Below are positions 35,971-44,435 of a DNA stretch of 55,298 nucleotides, piece by piece. The first letter of the stretch is position 1; each line of letters opens with the position of its first letter. Source of the DNA: Paracoccaceae bacterium. GTDB lineage: Bacteria; Pseudomonadota; Alphaproteobacteria; Rhizobiales; Stappiaceae. Where the stretch lies: contig PARB01000027.1 in the NCBI GenBank assembly GCA_002709505.1, positions 1 to 55,298 on the forward strand. The letters are read 5' to 3'. Below the pieces are notes generated by a model that worked only from the letters and a program-made list of their open reading frames with translations, was not told the DNA's origin and ran no database searches. Both the position numbers and the translations under genes were made by a program.

Positions 35971-36981
35971 TTATTCGGCGAGCTTGCGCGCCGCGTCCAG
36001 CACCTGCTGACCGAGATCGCCGGCATCGGCCGCGAACTGGTCGTAGACCGGCTGGGCCGCCGCCTTCCAGGCCGCGACTTCCTCGTCGCTGAGCTCGTAG
36101 ACGGTCATGCCGTTCTCCTTGGCCATCGCATAGGCTTCCGCCTCGATGGAGGCCATGCGGTCGCGCACGTCCTGCTCGGCCTCAAGTGCGGCCTGGGTGA
36201 TCCATTCGCGGTGCTGCTCCGGCAGGCCCTGCCAGAAGTCCTCGTTGACCACCACGATGAACTCGATGTCGGCGTTGTTGGTGACGGTGATCGTGTCCAT
36301 CACTTCCCACAGGCGCCGGCTCTTGACGCCGGAGACGCCGGTCATGCCGATGTCGACGGTGCCGCGCTGGTAGGCGATATACTGCTCGGAGCCGGAGATC
36401 AGCGTCGGCGCGCCGCCGGCGGCCTTGATCCATTCGCCCAGCGTCTTGCCGAAGACGCGGACCTTCTTGCCCTCGATATCGGCCGGGGTCTTCAGCGGCG
36501 TTTCCTTGGACAGCAGCACGACGCCGCCATAGGCCTGCCACCACAGCACGCGGCTGCCGGTGCCGAGGATCGCCTCGTCGAGAGGCGCGCGCACCGGGCT
36601 GCCCGGCGCAACGGCCTTGCGCACCAGTTCCTCGTTGTTCAGCAGGAAGGGCATGTAGAACAGGTCGACGGCCGGAACGTCGCCGACATAGCGGGTGAGC
36701 GACGCCACGCCCATCTCGATCGCGCCGGAGCCGACCGCCTGGGGCACTTCGCTGTCCTTGTAGAGCTGGGCGGAATCGTAGATCTCGACCGACACGTCGC
36801 CATTCGAGAGCGCTTCGACCTTCTCCTTGAAGAGCGCCACGTTCTGGCCGAGGTGGCTCTTCATCGGCAGCTGCAGCGTGATGCGGAGCGTGGTCTCTTC
36901 CGCGAGGGCCGGCGACATCACCGATGCCACGCCAAGACCCACGCCAACCGCCAAACCGGCGGCGATGCGCGCAAGTTTCAT
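35971..36981 (-). CDS. TRAP substrate-binding protein (DctP type), system 1
   Basis: A 336-residue periplasmic binding protein with a signal peptide (KLARIAAGLAVGVGLGVASV, cut after SPALA). GGGGAGG lies eight bases before ATG 36981. Conserved DctP elements: FGKTLGEWIKAAGGAPTLIS and the QRGTVDIGMTGVSGVKSRRLWEV stretch, which holds the carboxylate-binding Arg region and the ligand lid. The ligand is probably an organic acid; its operon partner, an isocitrate lyase-family enzyme, points to a C4-C7 di- or hydroxyacid. First gene of the operon. Confidence 0.92.
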   Translation of the reverse strand: MKLARIAAGLAVGVGLGVASVMSPALAEETTLRITLQLPMKSHLGQNVALFKEKVEALSNGDVSVEIYDSAQLYKDSEVPQAVGSGAIEMGVASLTRYVGDVPAVDLFYMPFLLNNEELVRKAVAPGSPVRAPLDEAILGTGSRVLWWQAYGGVVLLSKETPLKTPADIEGKKVRVFGKTLGEWIKAAGGAPTLISGSEQYIAYQRGTVDIGMTGVSGVKSRRLWEVMDTITVTNNADIEFIVVVNEDFWQGLPEQHREWITQAALEAEQDVRDRMASIEAEAYAMAKENGMTVYELSDEEVAAWKAAAQPVYDQFAADAGDLGQQVLDAARKLAE

Positions 36982-37157
36982 CCTAAAACCTCCCCTAGGG
37001 GCGCCTTGTTGACGGCGCCTGTTGTTCGTTCGCGAGCCCGTCCCCAACCGCGCATCCTTACGGAAGCATGCAACAAAGGACCGAATCCCATCGTCAAAAT
37101 AGCCGAATAAAATTCGGGAACGCAACGTTCGGGGCGATTCATACTACAAAAGTCCGA

Positions 37158-37808
37158 TCACCCACCGCCCGGCCGCCGGAACGCCTGCCGTTCCGCCTCC
37201 ACGGTCTGGCGCATGCAGCAGCCTTCGAGGTGGTCGTTGACCAGCCCCATCGCCTGCATGAAGGCATAGACCGTTGTCGGACCGACGAAACTCCAGCCGC
37301 GTTTCTTGAGGTCCTTCGACAGGGCCTTCGACGTCGGCGTCTGCCCCAGCACCGAGAGACTGGCATGGTCGCACCGGGCCGGACGCTCAGCCGCGCCCGG
37401 CTCGTGCCGCCAGAAATAGGCCGCGAGCGAGCCGAATTCGTCGCGCAGCTCTCGGGCGCGGGCCGCATTGTTGATGGTCGACACGATCTTGCCGCGATGG
37501 CGCACAATGCCGGCATCAGCGAGCAGGCGGGCGATATCCGCCTCGCCGAATTCCGCGACCCGGTCGAAATCGAAACCGGCGAAGGCGGCGCGGAAATTCT
37601 CGCGCTTGCGCAGGATGGTCAACCACGACAGGCCCGACTGAAAGCCCTCCAGGCAGATCTTCTCGAACAACCGGCGGTCGTCGGCCATCGGCCGCCCCCA
37701 CTCCGCATCGTGATAGACGAGGTAGTCCGGCTTGTTGCCATGCCACCAGCAGCGCAATTGCCCGTCCTCGCCACGCAACAACCCCTTTTCCACGTCCGCG
37801 TCGGCCAT
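37158..37808 (-). CDS. tag: DNA-3-methyladenine glycosylase I
   Basis: A 216-residue base-excision enzyme that removes 3-methyladenine from DNA. Zinc-binding residues match the TAG family spacing: Cys20 and His33 at the N-terminus (13 apart) and DHLEGC near the C-terminus (His and Cys four apart). Core motifs are YHDAEWGRP, FEKICLEGFQSGLSW and WSFVGPTTVYAFMQAMGLVNDH. ATG 37808 gives a protein close to family size; a longer frame would add a non-conserved leader. It stands alone, between a TRAP operon and cheZ, all on the minus strand. Confidence 0.95.
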   Translation of the reverse strand: MADADVEKGLLRGEDGQLRCWWHGNKPDYLVYHDAEWGRPMADDRRLFEKICLEGFQSGLSWLTILRKRENFRAAFAGFDFDRVAEFGEADIARLLADAGIVRHRGKIVSTINNAARARELRDEFGSLAAYFWRHEPGAAERPARCDHASLSVLGQTPTSKALSKDLKKRGWSFVGPTTVYAFMQAMGLVNDHLEGCCMRQTVEAERQAFRRPGGG

Positions 37809-38009
37809 CTCGTTTCCATTCCATTGGCGGGAGACGCGGAAGACCGCACCGCGAGCGGCGTCGCAGTCTCCCACAGCAAAAGTTCCTGATTTGTTCACAT
37901 TAGACTCCAATGCCCGCGCGTTCAAGCAGGGGCATTGGAGCGATGCGTCGCACGGTTGGAGCGGGGAAGCCGGTGCCTTGCGCGACGTGTCGGATACGAA
38001 AACGGCCGG

Positions 38010-38729
38010 TCAGGCGAAAAGGGCGTCGATATCGTCCTGGCTCGCGACGCCGGCGTCGATGTCGAGCGACGGACCGTTGAGCAGGGCCGCATCGCCCTCG
38101 CGCTCGGGCCGCATTTCCGGCTCGATCGACTTGAAGGTCTCGATGCCGCCCCAGATGTCCATCATCTTGACGATGCGGTCCTCGATAAAGCGCAAGGTGT
38201 TGATGACCTTGGTGATGCGCTGGCCGGTGAGGTCCTGGAAGTTGCAGGATTCGAAGATCTGGACGACCTTCTCCTGGATGTCGTTGGCAAGCTCCGCGTC
38301 CTGGCCCGACAGACGCGCGCTCAAGGTGTTCGCGGTCTCGTCGATGAACTCGGCCGCGGAGAGAATGCCCTCGGTCGCGCCTTCCGTGCCGGAGACGACC
38401 GCGTCGAGTTCGTTGGTGACGCGGGTCATGTCGTCGCTGTCGGACCCTGCGGTGTTGTGCAGGGTCGCGATCTCGCGCTTGGTCTTGGCGATCGCCTCAT
38501 AGATGGAATCGAGTTCGGCCTTGAGCTTGAACGCTTCGCCAAGCTCGGCCTTGAAGGTCTCGAGCATCGTGTGCCCGACCTCTTCGGTGGGGCGAATCAG
38601 GGCCTTGATCGAGGCGATCTCGGCCATGATCTCCTGATGCTGCCGACCGCTGGCTCCGTCGCCGGTGCGCGAAGAATCCGACTTTTGCAATAGGCTCTCG
38701 GCTCTGAAAGCTCTTCTTGTCGCCGTCAT
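38010..38729 (-). CDS. cheZ: Chemotaxis phosphatase CheZ
   Basis: A 239-residue helical protein that dephosphorylates CheY-P. The catalytic motif is FQDLTGQ with Asp166 and Gln170, at the spacing of E. coli Asp143/Gln147. A long four-helix-bundle region precedes it (about 35-200). The C-terminal SQDDIDALFA resembles the CheY-binding tail of CheZ and the SQDDIDxL tags of other flagellar/chemotaxis proteins. No other che or fla gene is next to it. Start: ATG 38729; a GTG at 38747 is the alternative. It is divergent from the DUF2927 gene. Confidence 0.9.
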   Translation of the reverse strand: MTATRRAFRAESLLQKSDSSRTGDGASGRQHQEIMAEIASIKALIRPTEEVGHTMLETFKAELGEAFKLKAELDSIYEAIAKTKREIATLHNTAGSDSDDMTRVTNELDAVVSGTEGATEGILSAAEFIDETANTLSARLSGQDAELANDIQEKVVQIFESCNFQDLTGQRITKVINTLRFIEDRIVKMMDIWGGIETFKSIEPEMRPEREGDAALLNGPSLDIDAGVASQDDIDALFA

Positions 38730-38980
38730 TGTTTTGTCCGTCTCCACATCTCGGGCCGGGCGCCACCGTGCATGGAAAACCTGTATAGACGACGAGGTTT
38801 AAGGAAATGTTCCCGCCCCGCGCGATCGCGCGCGCACCGCGCCTGACGGGCTCTGCGGCCGGCCCGAACAGGCCGATCGACCACCGGCAATTTGCCGTTC
38901 CGCTCCGTCGTTCCATTTTGTATGGTCTCCGGCGACGATGGTCGTCGATCATCGCAAAACCCGGAAGCCGGAAGCCGCCA

Positions 38981-39715
38981 GTGCGCATCGCCCGAACCGT
39001 TTTGTCGGTCCTTATCGCCAGCCTGTTCCTGGGGCTTTCGGCGCCGCTCGCGCAGACCAAGGCGGCCCCTTACACGTTCTCGACCGAAGAACTGATCAGC
39101 GGGTTCATGAAAACGGTCTTCGGGCTGGAGTACCGCTCCTGGAGCTGGCAGCCGTATCTGGTGAAGAAATACGTCGGCCCGGTCCGCTTCTACGTCCACA
39201 ACCTGGCGCGCCGGGATCGCAAGCCGGTGGCCTATCGGTTCATCGGCACGCTCGGACGCAGCGTGCGCGGCCTGGCAACGACCATCGTGGCCAGGCCCGA
39301 GGACGCCAATTTTCACATCTATATCGTCGACCGCAGCCAGTACGGAGATGTTGTGCGCGAGAGGATCTACAACGATCCGCGCGCCGATGTGCCGGGCCGC
39401 TGCCTCGTGCGGGTGGTGTCGGACAGCAGCGGCATTTCCCAGTCGGCCGCCGTTATCGTGTCGGACGAGGGCGACTTCCTGTTTCGCCGTTGCCTGGTGG
39501 AAGAGGTGCTGCAGGGCCTGGGGCCGATGAACGACGATCCCTCGCTCTCCCATTCGGTCTTCAACGACCGCTCGCGCCACAGCCGTTTCACCTCCTTCGA
39601 CAAATACATCCTGAACATGCTCTATCACCGGCGCATCCGGCCGGGCATGCGTCCGGCCCAGGTGGAGCCGCTCCTGCCCTCCATCGTTCGCGAGATCCGC
39701 CCGCTGGTGAACTGA
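38981..39715 (+). CDS. DUF2927 secreted protein
   Basis: A 244-residue protein with an N-terminal hydrophobic signal (RTVLSVLIASLFLGLSAPLA). GTG 38981 is preferred because it begins the signal peptide and follows GGAAG repeats; the open frame runs further upstream. The mature part has the DUF2927 hallmark: a conserved Cys followed by EE (RRCLVEEVLQGLGPMNDD) and SVFNDRS. Found widely in alphaproteobacteria; function unknown, perhaps a periplasmic protease-like or adhesion-related protein. Confidence 0.85.
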   Translation: MRIARTVLSVLIASLFLGLSAPLAQTKAAPYTFSTEELISGFMKTVFGLEYRSWSWQPYLVKKYVGPVRFYVHNLARRDRKPVAYRFIGTLGRSVRGLATTIVARPEDANFHIYIVDRSQYGDVVRERIYNDPRADVPGRCLVRVVSDSSGISQSAAVIVSDEGDFLFRRCLVEEVLQGLGPMNDDPSLSHSVFNDRSRHSRFTSFDKYILNMLYHRRIRPGMRPAQVEPLLPSIVREIRPLVN

Positions 39716-39994
39716 GCGCGCCCGGCCAGCCCGGCAGCGGCGGACCGGGAGGTTAACGCCGGCAGCCGGGCGATCGACCCTCTTCAGGTTTCATTGACCA
39801 CGTCTGGAAACGCGGCGCTAACCACGCCGGCAGAAAGACGCCTCGAACCCCGCCCGGATTCACTTTTGCTGTTTTCGCCGGCCCTATCCTTTCGGCCACG
39901 CGTTCCGTTGCGGGAGCCTTGAGCCGAAAGGGTCAAGGGCGCCCGAGGACGGCGCGCGGCCCATGGTCCCGGCGAAGAGGTTGCGAGTACGTCG

Positions 39995-40723
39995 ATGCAC
40001 CGATCCCGAATTGTCCTGATGGCGCTGGCGCTTGCCTGCGCCCCGTTCGTCACGTCCGCTCAGGCGGACTTCCGCAGCGGCGCCGGCGCGCCGCCGCTTC
40101 TGCTTAGCCCCGATCTCACCGAGCCCTGGGTGTTGCAGCTCCAACCGCAGCGGCGCGCGATGCGCCCCGCGGTGACCAACCGCCCCCTGCCCCGCCAGCG
40201 GCAGCAGGTCCGCCCGGGCACCGTGCGGGCCTCGGCTCCGGCGGTCGCGACCCCGCGCCGCACCGCCCAGCGCGCCATCGATCCGCGGTTCCTGCCGACC
40301 ACGGTTGCCTGGAACGGCAGGCAGAAGCCCGGCACGATCGTCATCGATACGGGCGCGCGCTATCTCTATCTCATCGAGAAAGGCGGTTTCGCCCGCCGCT
40401 ACGGCGTTGGCGTCGGCCGACCGGGCTTTGAATGGGCCGGCACCCATACCGTGTCGCGCAAGGCCGAGTGGCCGGACTGGCGTCCGCCGGCGGAAATGCG
40501 CAAGCGCCAGCCGAATCTTCCGACCTTCATGCCCGGCGGTCCCAACAATCCGCTTGGCGCGCGCGCGCTCTATCTGGGATCCACGCTCTATCGCATCCAC
40601 GGATCGAACGAGCCCTGGACGATCGGCCGCGCGGTGTCTTCGGGCTGCATCCGCATGCGCAACGAGGATGTCACGGACCTCTACAACCGTGTCCCGGTCG
40701 GCGCGAAGGTCCAGGTCATCTAG
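39995..40723 (+). CDS. L,D-transpeptidase (YkuD family)
   Basis: A 242-residue exported enzyme that makes 3-3 peptidoglycan crosslinks or attaches proteins to peptidoglycan. A signal peptide (VLMALALACAPFVTSAQA) is followed by a basic, proline-rich linker (about residues 45-95) and the YkuD catalytic domain. The active site is HGSNEPWTIGRAVSSGCIRM with His202 and Cys218. It is preceded by a 279-base gap with no gene and followed by a stem-loop. The N-terminal linker may bind the cell wall or outer membrane. Confidence 0.93.
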   Translation: MHRSRIVLMALALACAPFVTSAQADFRSGAGAPPLLLSPDLTEPWVLQLQPQRRAMRPAVTNRPLPRQRQQVRPGTVRASAPAVATPRRTAQRAIDPRFLPTTVAWNGRQKPGTIVIDTGARYLYLIEKGGFARRYGVGVGRPGFEWAGTHTVSRKAEWPDWRPPAEMRKRQPNLPTFMPGGPNNPLGARALYLGSTLYRIHGSNEPWTIGRAVSSGCIRMRNEDVTDLYNRVPVGAKVQVI

Positions 40724-40789
40724 ACGGGACCCGATCGTCACCGCACGGACCGGACGTTCCGGCACGCCCGCCTGCAACCTGCGCCGAAG

Positions 40790-40819
40790 TCGCGAGACGC
40801 GCCATGCGTCTCGCGATTT
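40790..40819 (+). terminator. Hairpin after the L,D-transpeptidase gene
   Basis: TCGCGAGACGC (40790-40800) and its perfect complement GCGTCTCGCGA (40806-40816) with a five-base loop, then TTT. It lies 67 bases after the stop. The 3' end overlaps the -35 region of the next promoter. Confidence 0.65.
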
Positions 40820-40870
40820 GCGCCATTGTGAAAAACCCCTATAGTTCGCGCGTGCCAAACGCGTTTGGCA
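40818..40870 (+). promoter_or_regulatory. Promoter with 18-bp perfect palindromic operator
   Basis: Possible -35 TTGCGC (40818-40823) and -10 TATAGT (40840-40845), 16 bp apart. A perfect palindrome TGCCAAACGCGTTTGGCA (40853-40870) starts at the predicted transcription start and ends 25 bases before the ATG at 40896. The position suits a repressor site. The bound protein is unknown. Confidence 0.6.
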
Positions 40871-40895
40871 ATTTTGCGCCATCATCGGGGGGCTT

Positions 40896-41606
40896 ATGGC
40901 GACGCAGGGGGCAGATCGCGATCGCATCGCGGTCGCGAAAGACATCGGGGACATGGAACCGCTGACGGCCGACGAGATTCGGGCCGCCCTTCAGCGCCTT
41001 CTGTCCGCCCCGGCGCTGGCGCGCGCGCCGAAGATCAGCCGCTTGCTGGCCTATCTCGTCGACGTCCATCTTGACGCGACACCGGATGCCCTGAGCGAGC
41101 CGGTGATCGCGGATGCGGTCTTCGACCAGAGCGACGGGTTCAATCCCCGCTCCAATCCGATCGTGCGGGTAAACGCGTCCAGGCTGCGCAATGTTCTGCG
41201 CAAGCATTTTGCCGGAGATGGCGCCGCCGAACCCGTGCATATCCATCTCGCCAGCGTCGGCTATACGCTCGAGATCCGCCGCAATATCCTGTCGTCCGCC
41301 GATGGCACCAAGAGCCCGCCGACGACGGCACCCGCGGAGCAAACGGCCTTTCCCCCAACGGTTGCTCCGGCTTCCTCGCCCGAGCAACCTGGACCGCAGG
41401 ACGCCACCCCGCGGCTGGTCGCCTCTACGGCAACCTTCGGCCGTTTGAAGCAAAAGCTCTGCGCGCCCGTGTCGCTCGGAGTGGTGATCGCGCTCTTGAT
41501 CGCGGTGTCCCTGTTGAACATCGCCTATACGCATCTGGTGCATACGACGATGCTGTTGCCCGACGCGCCGTCCCCCGTCGCCTCGGTCGCACCCTTGCGA
41601 AATTGA
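40896..41606 (+). CDS. Membrane-anchored winged-helix-like protein
   Basis: A 236-residue protein. Residues about 22-108 match a DNA-binding-like domain known from N-termini of alphaproteobacterial TPR and adenylate-cyclase proteins: a KISRLLAYLVD helix, LSEPVIADAVFDQSDGFNPR, then NPIVRVNASRLRNVLRKHF and GYTLEI. A Pro/Thr/Ala-rich linker (about 115-170) leads to one membrane helix (about 190-212, VVIALLIAVSLLNIAYTHLV) and a short periplasmic tail. The usual TPR or cyclase part is missing. This layout recalls ToxR/CadC-type membrane-bound regulators, though I infer this from order only. Confidence 0.7.
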   Translation: MATQGADRDRIAVAKDIGDMEPLTADEIRAALQRLLSAPALARAPKISRLLAYLVDVHLDATPDALSEPVIADAVFDQSDGFNPRSNPIVRVNASRLRNVLRKHFAGDGAAEPVHIHLASVGYTLEIRRNILSSADGTKSPPTTAPAEQTAFPPTVAPASSPEQPGPQDATPRLVASTATFGRLKQKLCAPVSLGVVIALLIAVSLLNIAYTHLVHTTMLLPDAPSPVASVAPLRN

Positions 41607-41678
41607 GCAGGCTCCTGCATCCTGCCGCTGCGTCATCCAAGTAAAAACACTCACTTTGCACATGGAGTCCCGCAGCCG

Positions 41679-42170
41679 ATGCGATTTGCCCCGCTTTCGA
41701 CGTTCAAAAACAGCCCGGCGCGCGTCGCGGCTGGCGCCCTCGCCTTGACCCTTGGCCTTGCCACCGTGTCGGCCGTCGCCCATCAGGGCGCAACCGGCAT
41801 CGTCAAGGAGCGCATGGACACCATGTCGGAGATTGCCAAGAACATGAAGGCACTCGCCGCCATGGTGAAGTCGGACAAGGTCGATGCGGATGCCGCACGG
41901 GAGATCGGATCCCGGGTTGCCGAGCATGCCAACCTGTTTCCCTCCCAGTTTCCCGAAGGGAGCCTCTCGGAGCTGAGCGAGGCCCGCGCGGAGATCTGGG
42001 CGGATTTCGATGACTTCGAGGCCAAGTCGGAGGCCCTGGCGACTGCGGCGGTCAACCTTGCCGAGACCGACCCGGACGACCTCGACCGCAGCGCGCTTCG
42101 TCAGGCGCTCAAGGCCATGGGCCAGACCTGCAAGTCCTGCCACGAGAGCTACCGCGTCAAGAAAAACTGA
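41679..42170 (+). CDS. Cytochrome c' / c-556 family protein
   Basis: A 163-residue periplasmic class II cytochrome c with an N-terminal signal (VAAGALALTLGLATVSAVAH). The haem-binding CKSCH is at the C-terminus (Cys151, Cys154, His155), the mark of cytochrome c'/c-556 four-helix bundles. Helices at AHQGATGIVKERMDTMSEIAKNM carry the usual Met ligand candidate. ATG 41679 follows GGAG by 11 bases. It lies next to but convergent with glcF. Possible roles: electron transfer or NO binding. Confidence 0.92.
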   Translation: MRFAPLSTFKNSPARVAAGALALTLGLATVSAVAHQGATGIVKERMDTMSEIAKNMKALAAMVKSDKVDADAAREIGSRVAEHANLFPSQFPEGSLSELSEARAEIWADFDDFEAKSEALATAAVNLAETDPDDLDRSALRQALKAMGQTCKSCHESYRVKKN

Positions 42171-42173
42171 GGG

Positions 42174-43532
42174 CTACCCGGCCGCTTCCAGCACGCGCGG
42201 CACCGTGCGCCCGGCAAGCGGCGTCTCGGCAAGGCTCGCCGGGACGGGACCGCCATACACCCAGTCGAGCAGCTCGACCGTATGCACCACGGGAAGCTCC
42301 GTGCCGCCACCGATCTGCGTCATGCAGCCGATGTTGCCGGTGGCGATCAGATCGGGCCGCGTCGCCTCGATGTTGGCGACCTTGCGGTCGCGCAGCCGGC
42401 GCGCGAGATCCGGCTGCAGGATGTTGTAGGTTCCTGCAGACCCGCAGCACAGATGCCCTTCCGGCACGTCGCGCACGGCAAAGCCCGCGGCTTTCAGCAG
42501 GTCCTTGGGTTGGCGGGTGATCTTCTGCCCGTGCTGCATCGAACAGGCCGAGTGATAGGCAACCGTGAGATCGGGCGCCGCAACCGGGTCGCCAAGCGAC
42601 AGCGTCGCCAGATATTCGGTGATGTCCTTGGCCAGCGCCGATACCCGCGCGGCCTTTTCGGCATAGGCAGGATCGCCGCGCAGCATGAAGCCGTAGTCCT
42701 TGACCGTGGTGCCGCAGCCAGACGCGGTGATCAGGATCGCGTCGAGGCCCTCGCCCTCGATCTCCGCCGTCCAGGCGTCGACGTTGCGCCTGGCATCGGC
42801 AAGCGCCCGCTCCTCCTTGCCCATGTGATGCACCAGCGCGCCACAGCAGCCCTCCCCCTTCGGCAGCACCACGTCAACGCCCTTGCGCGTCAGCAGCCGA
42901 ATGGTCGCATCGTTGATATGCGGGGCAAGCACCGGCTGGGCGCAGCCGGACAAAAGCGCCACGCGTCCGGCGCGGGCGGGCGTTTCGGCCGCAAAGGTCG
43001 CCGGGCCTTCCATGCGCGAGCGTGCCGGTGCCCTGGCCGGCGCAAGCTCCAGCATCGCACCCATCTGCTTCAGCGGTCCGCCGGCGGCCTTCAGCGCCCC
43101 GGCGAAAGGACGGGCAAAGAAGGCCGCGACCAGCGACAGGCGGAAGCGGCCGGGCTTGGGCAGCACGAAGGCCAGAAGCTCGCGCAACGCCCGGTCCGCC
43201 AGCGGCCGGCGATAGGTCTTGTCGATATGCGCGCGCGCATGATCGACAAGATGCATGTAATGGACGCCGGACGGACAGGTCGTCATGCAGGACAGGCACG
43301 ACAGGCAGCGGTCGATATGTTTCACCGTGCGCGCGTCGGCCGGCCGGTCGTTTTCCAGCATCTCCTTGATCAGGTAAATGCGGCCGCGCGGACTGTCGAG
43401 TTCATCGCCCAGAAGCGCGAAGGTGGGGCAGGTGGCCGTGCAAAAGCCGCAGTGCACGCACTTGCGCAGGATTTTCTCGGATTCCGCGACATGCGGATCG
43501 GCCAGCTGGTGAATCGAGAAATTCGTCTGCAT
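42174..43532 (-). CDS. glcF: Glycolate oxidase iron-sulfur subunit
   Basis: A 452-residue protein carrying electrons from GlcDE to the quinone pool. Two 4Fe-4S motifs are near the N-terminus (CVHCGFCTATCP and CLSCLSCMTTCP). Two CCG-type domains follow (GCAQP...GEGCCGALVHHMGK and YHSACSMQHG...HLCCGSAGTYN). ATG 43532 starts MQTNF, the usual GlcF beginning. Unlike E. coli glcDEF, it is separated from glcE by a gene on the opposite strand and has its own upstream region. Confidence 0.95.
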   Translation of the reverse strand: MQTNFSIHQLADPHVAESEKILRKCVHCGFCTATCPTFALLGDELDSPRGRIYLIKEMLENDRPADARTVKHIDRCLSCLSCMTTCPSGVHYMHLVDHARAHIDKTYRRPLADRALRELLAFVLPKPGRFRLSLVAAFFARPFAGALKAAGGPLKQMGAMLELAPARAPARSRMEGPATFAAETPARAGRVALLSGCAQPVLAPHINDATIRLLTRKGVDVVLPKGEGCCGALVHHMGKEERALADARRNVDAWTAEIEGEGLDAILITASGCGTTVKDYGFMLRGDPAYAEKAARVSALAKDITEYLATLSLGDPVAAPDLTVAYHSACSMQHGQKITRQPKDLLKAAGFAVRDVPEGHLCCGSAGTYNILQPDLARRLRDRKVANIEATRPDLIATGNIGCMTQIGGGTELPVVHTVELLDWVYGGPVPASLAETPLAGRTVPRVLEAAG

Positions 43533-43639
43533 CCGACCCGGTTCCTCTTCCATCGACGATTGCGGCGTTTGTCGAACATGAACGCCGGATTGAGATCTGC
43601 GTCACAGTGCGTTCAGGCGGCTTGCCCTAACGCTTGTTT

Positions 43640-43670
43640 CCAAGGCGAGGCACACACAAACGCCTTGGAG
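43640..43670 (+). promoter_or_regulatory. Inverted repeat overlapping the ribosome binding site
   Basis: CCAAGGCG (43640-43647) and CGCCTTGG (43661-43668), perfect eight-base arms with a 13-base loop. The right arm overlaps TTGGAG (43665-43670), the ribosome site of the gene starting at 43679. As RNA it could hide the start; as DNA it could be an operator. Confidence 0.55.
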
Positions 43671-43678
43671 TGATTTCA

Positions 43679-44320
43679 ATGCATACGACCCGGACGATCC
43701 TGATCGCATCCCCGCTTGTCGTTTCGCTCGTTTCCGCGGCTTCGGCCAAGGACTGGATCGAAACCGTGAGCCTCACGAAAGACGGCATCGATGCCGTCCC
43801 CATCGAAGTCTCGGCCGATGCCGGCGGCTATACCAAGATCAAGAGTTCCGGCCACCGGTTCCTGCTGAAGCTGCATGCGCGCGCCACCAGCGGCGAGCGC
43901 ATCGTCGCCATGAAGCTCGGCGCCTTCAAGGGCGTCCTCTACTTCGAGGGCGACGGCGGCCTGTGGAGTCAGTCCTTCGCCAACCGCGATGTCGGTTCGG
44001 GCACCCGGCGCACCGTTACCCTCAACGTCAGTCCTGTCGTGCCGACCGCCAAGATCACCTGGCAGGGGCCGTCGCCGAAACAGGCCTGCGCCGCCAATAT
44101 GGCGCAACGGATGGCCGGCGGCCTGAGCAAGTCCGCCGTGCTCGCCAAGACCTGGAGCGTCAGCGCCCGCGCCTATTTCGAGCTCGACGCGGTCGCCGCC
44201 CGCAAGAACAAGGCCGCCAACAACACATGGTCGATCAAGAACACGACCAACCAGCGCGACGGCATGACCTATCAGGTGCCGGTCCAATGCAACGCCGGGC
44301 TCAAGAGAAAGACCTCCTGA
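43679..44320 (+). CDS. Secreted protein of unknown function between glcE and glcF
   Basis: A 213-residue protein with a signal peptide (TRTILIASPLVVSLVSAASA, mature KDWIETV). ATG 43679 has TTGGAG eight bases upstream. The mature part looks beta-rich in the first half (VPIEVSADAGGYTKIKS, VAMKLGAFKGVLYFEGDGG), ends in a basic Lys/Arg stretch and has two Cys (QACAANM, VQCNAG) that may form a disulfide. I do not recognise the family. It lies on the strand opposite to the glc genes that flank it. Confidence 0.75.
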   Translation: MHTTRTILIASPLVVSLVSAASAKDWIETVSLTKDGIDAVPIEVSADAGGYTKIKSSGHRFLLKLHARATSGERIVAMKLGAFKGVLYFEGDGGLWSQSFANRDVGSGTRRTVTLNVSPVVPTAKITWQGPSPKQACAANMAQRMAGGLSKSAVLAKTWSVSARAYFELDAVAARKNKAANNTWSIKNTTNQRDGMTYQVPVQCNAGLKRKTS

Positions 44321-44341
44321 ACCTGAACCGGAGCCGGAACG

Positions 44342-44366
44342 GGTCCGCGCCGCCGCGGCGCGGACC
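44342..44366. terminator. GC hairpin between convergent genes
   Basis: GGTCCGCGCCG (44342-44352) and CGGCGCGGACC (44356-44366), a perfect 11-bp stem with a three-base loop, 21 bases after the secreted-protein stop and 69 bases past the glcE stop. There is no clear T-run on either side, so it is a weaker terminator candidate or a 3'-end stabiliser. Confidence 0.45.
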
Positions 44367-44435
44367 GTCTCGAACCAGGCATCGCGCAGCGTCGGGGCTG
44401 CGCGCCCGCCGGAAGCCGTCGATCCCCTCATCTTC

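Noticed and set aside
38817..38834. Alternating CG palindrome upstream of the DUF2927 gene
   Set aside because: Low-complexity CGCGATCGCG sequence is common in GC-rich DNA; no promoter context.
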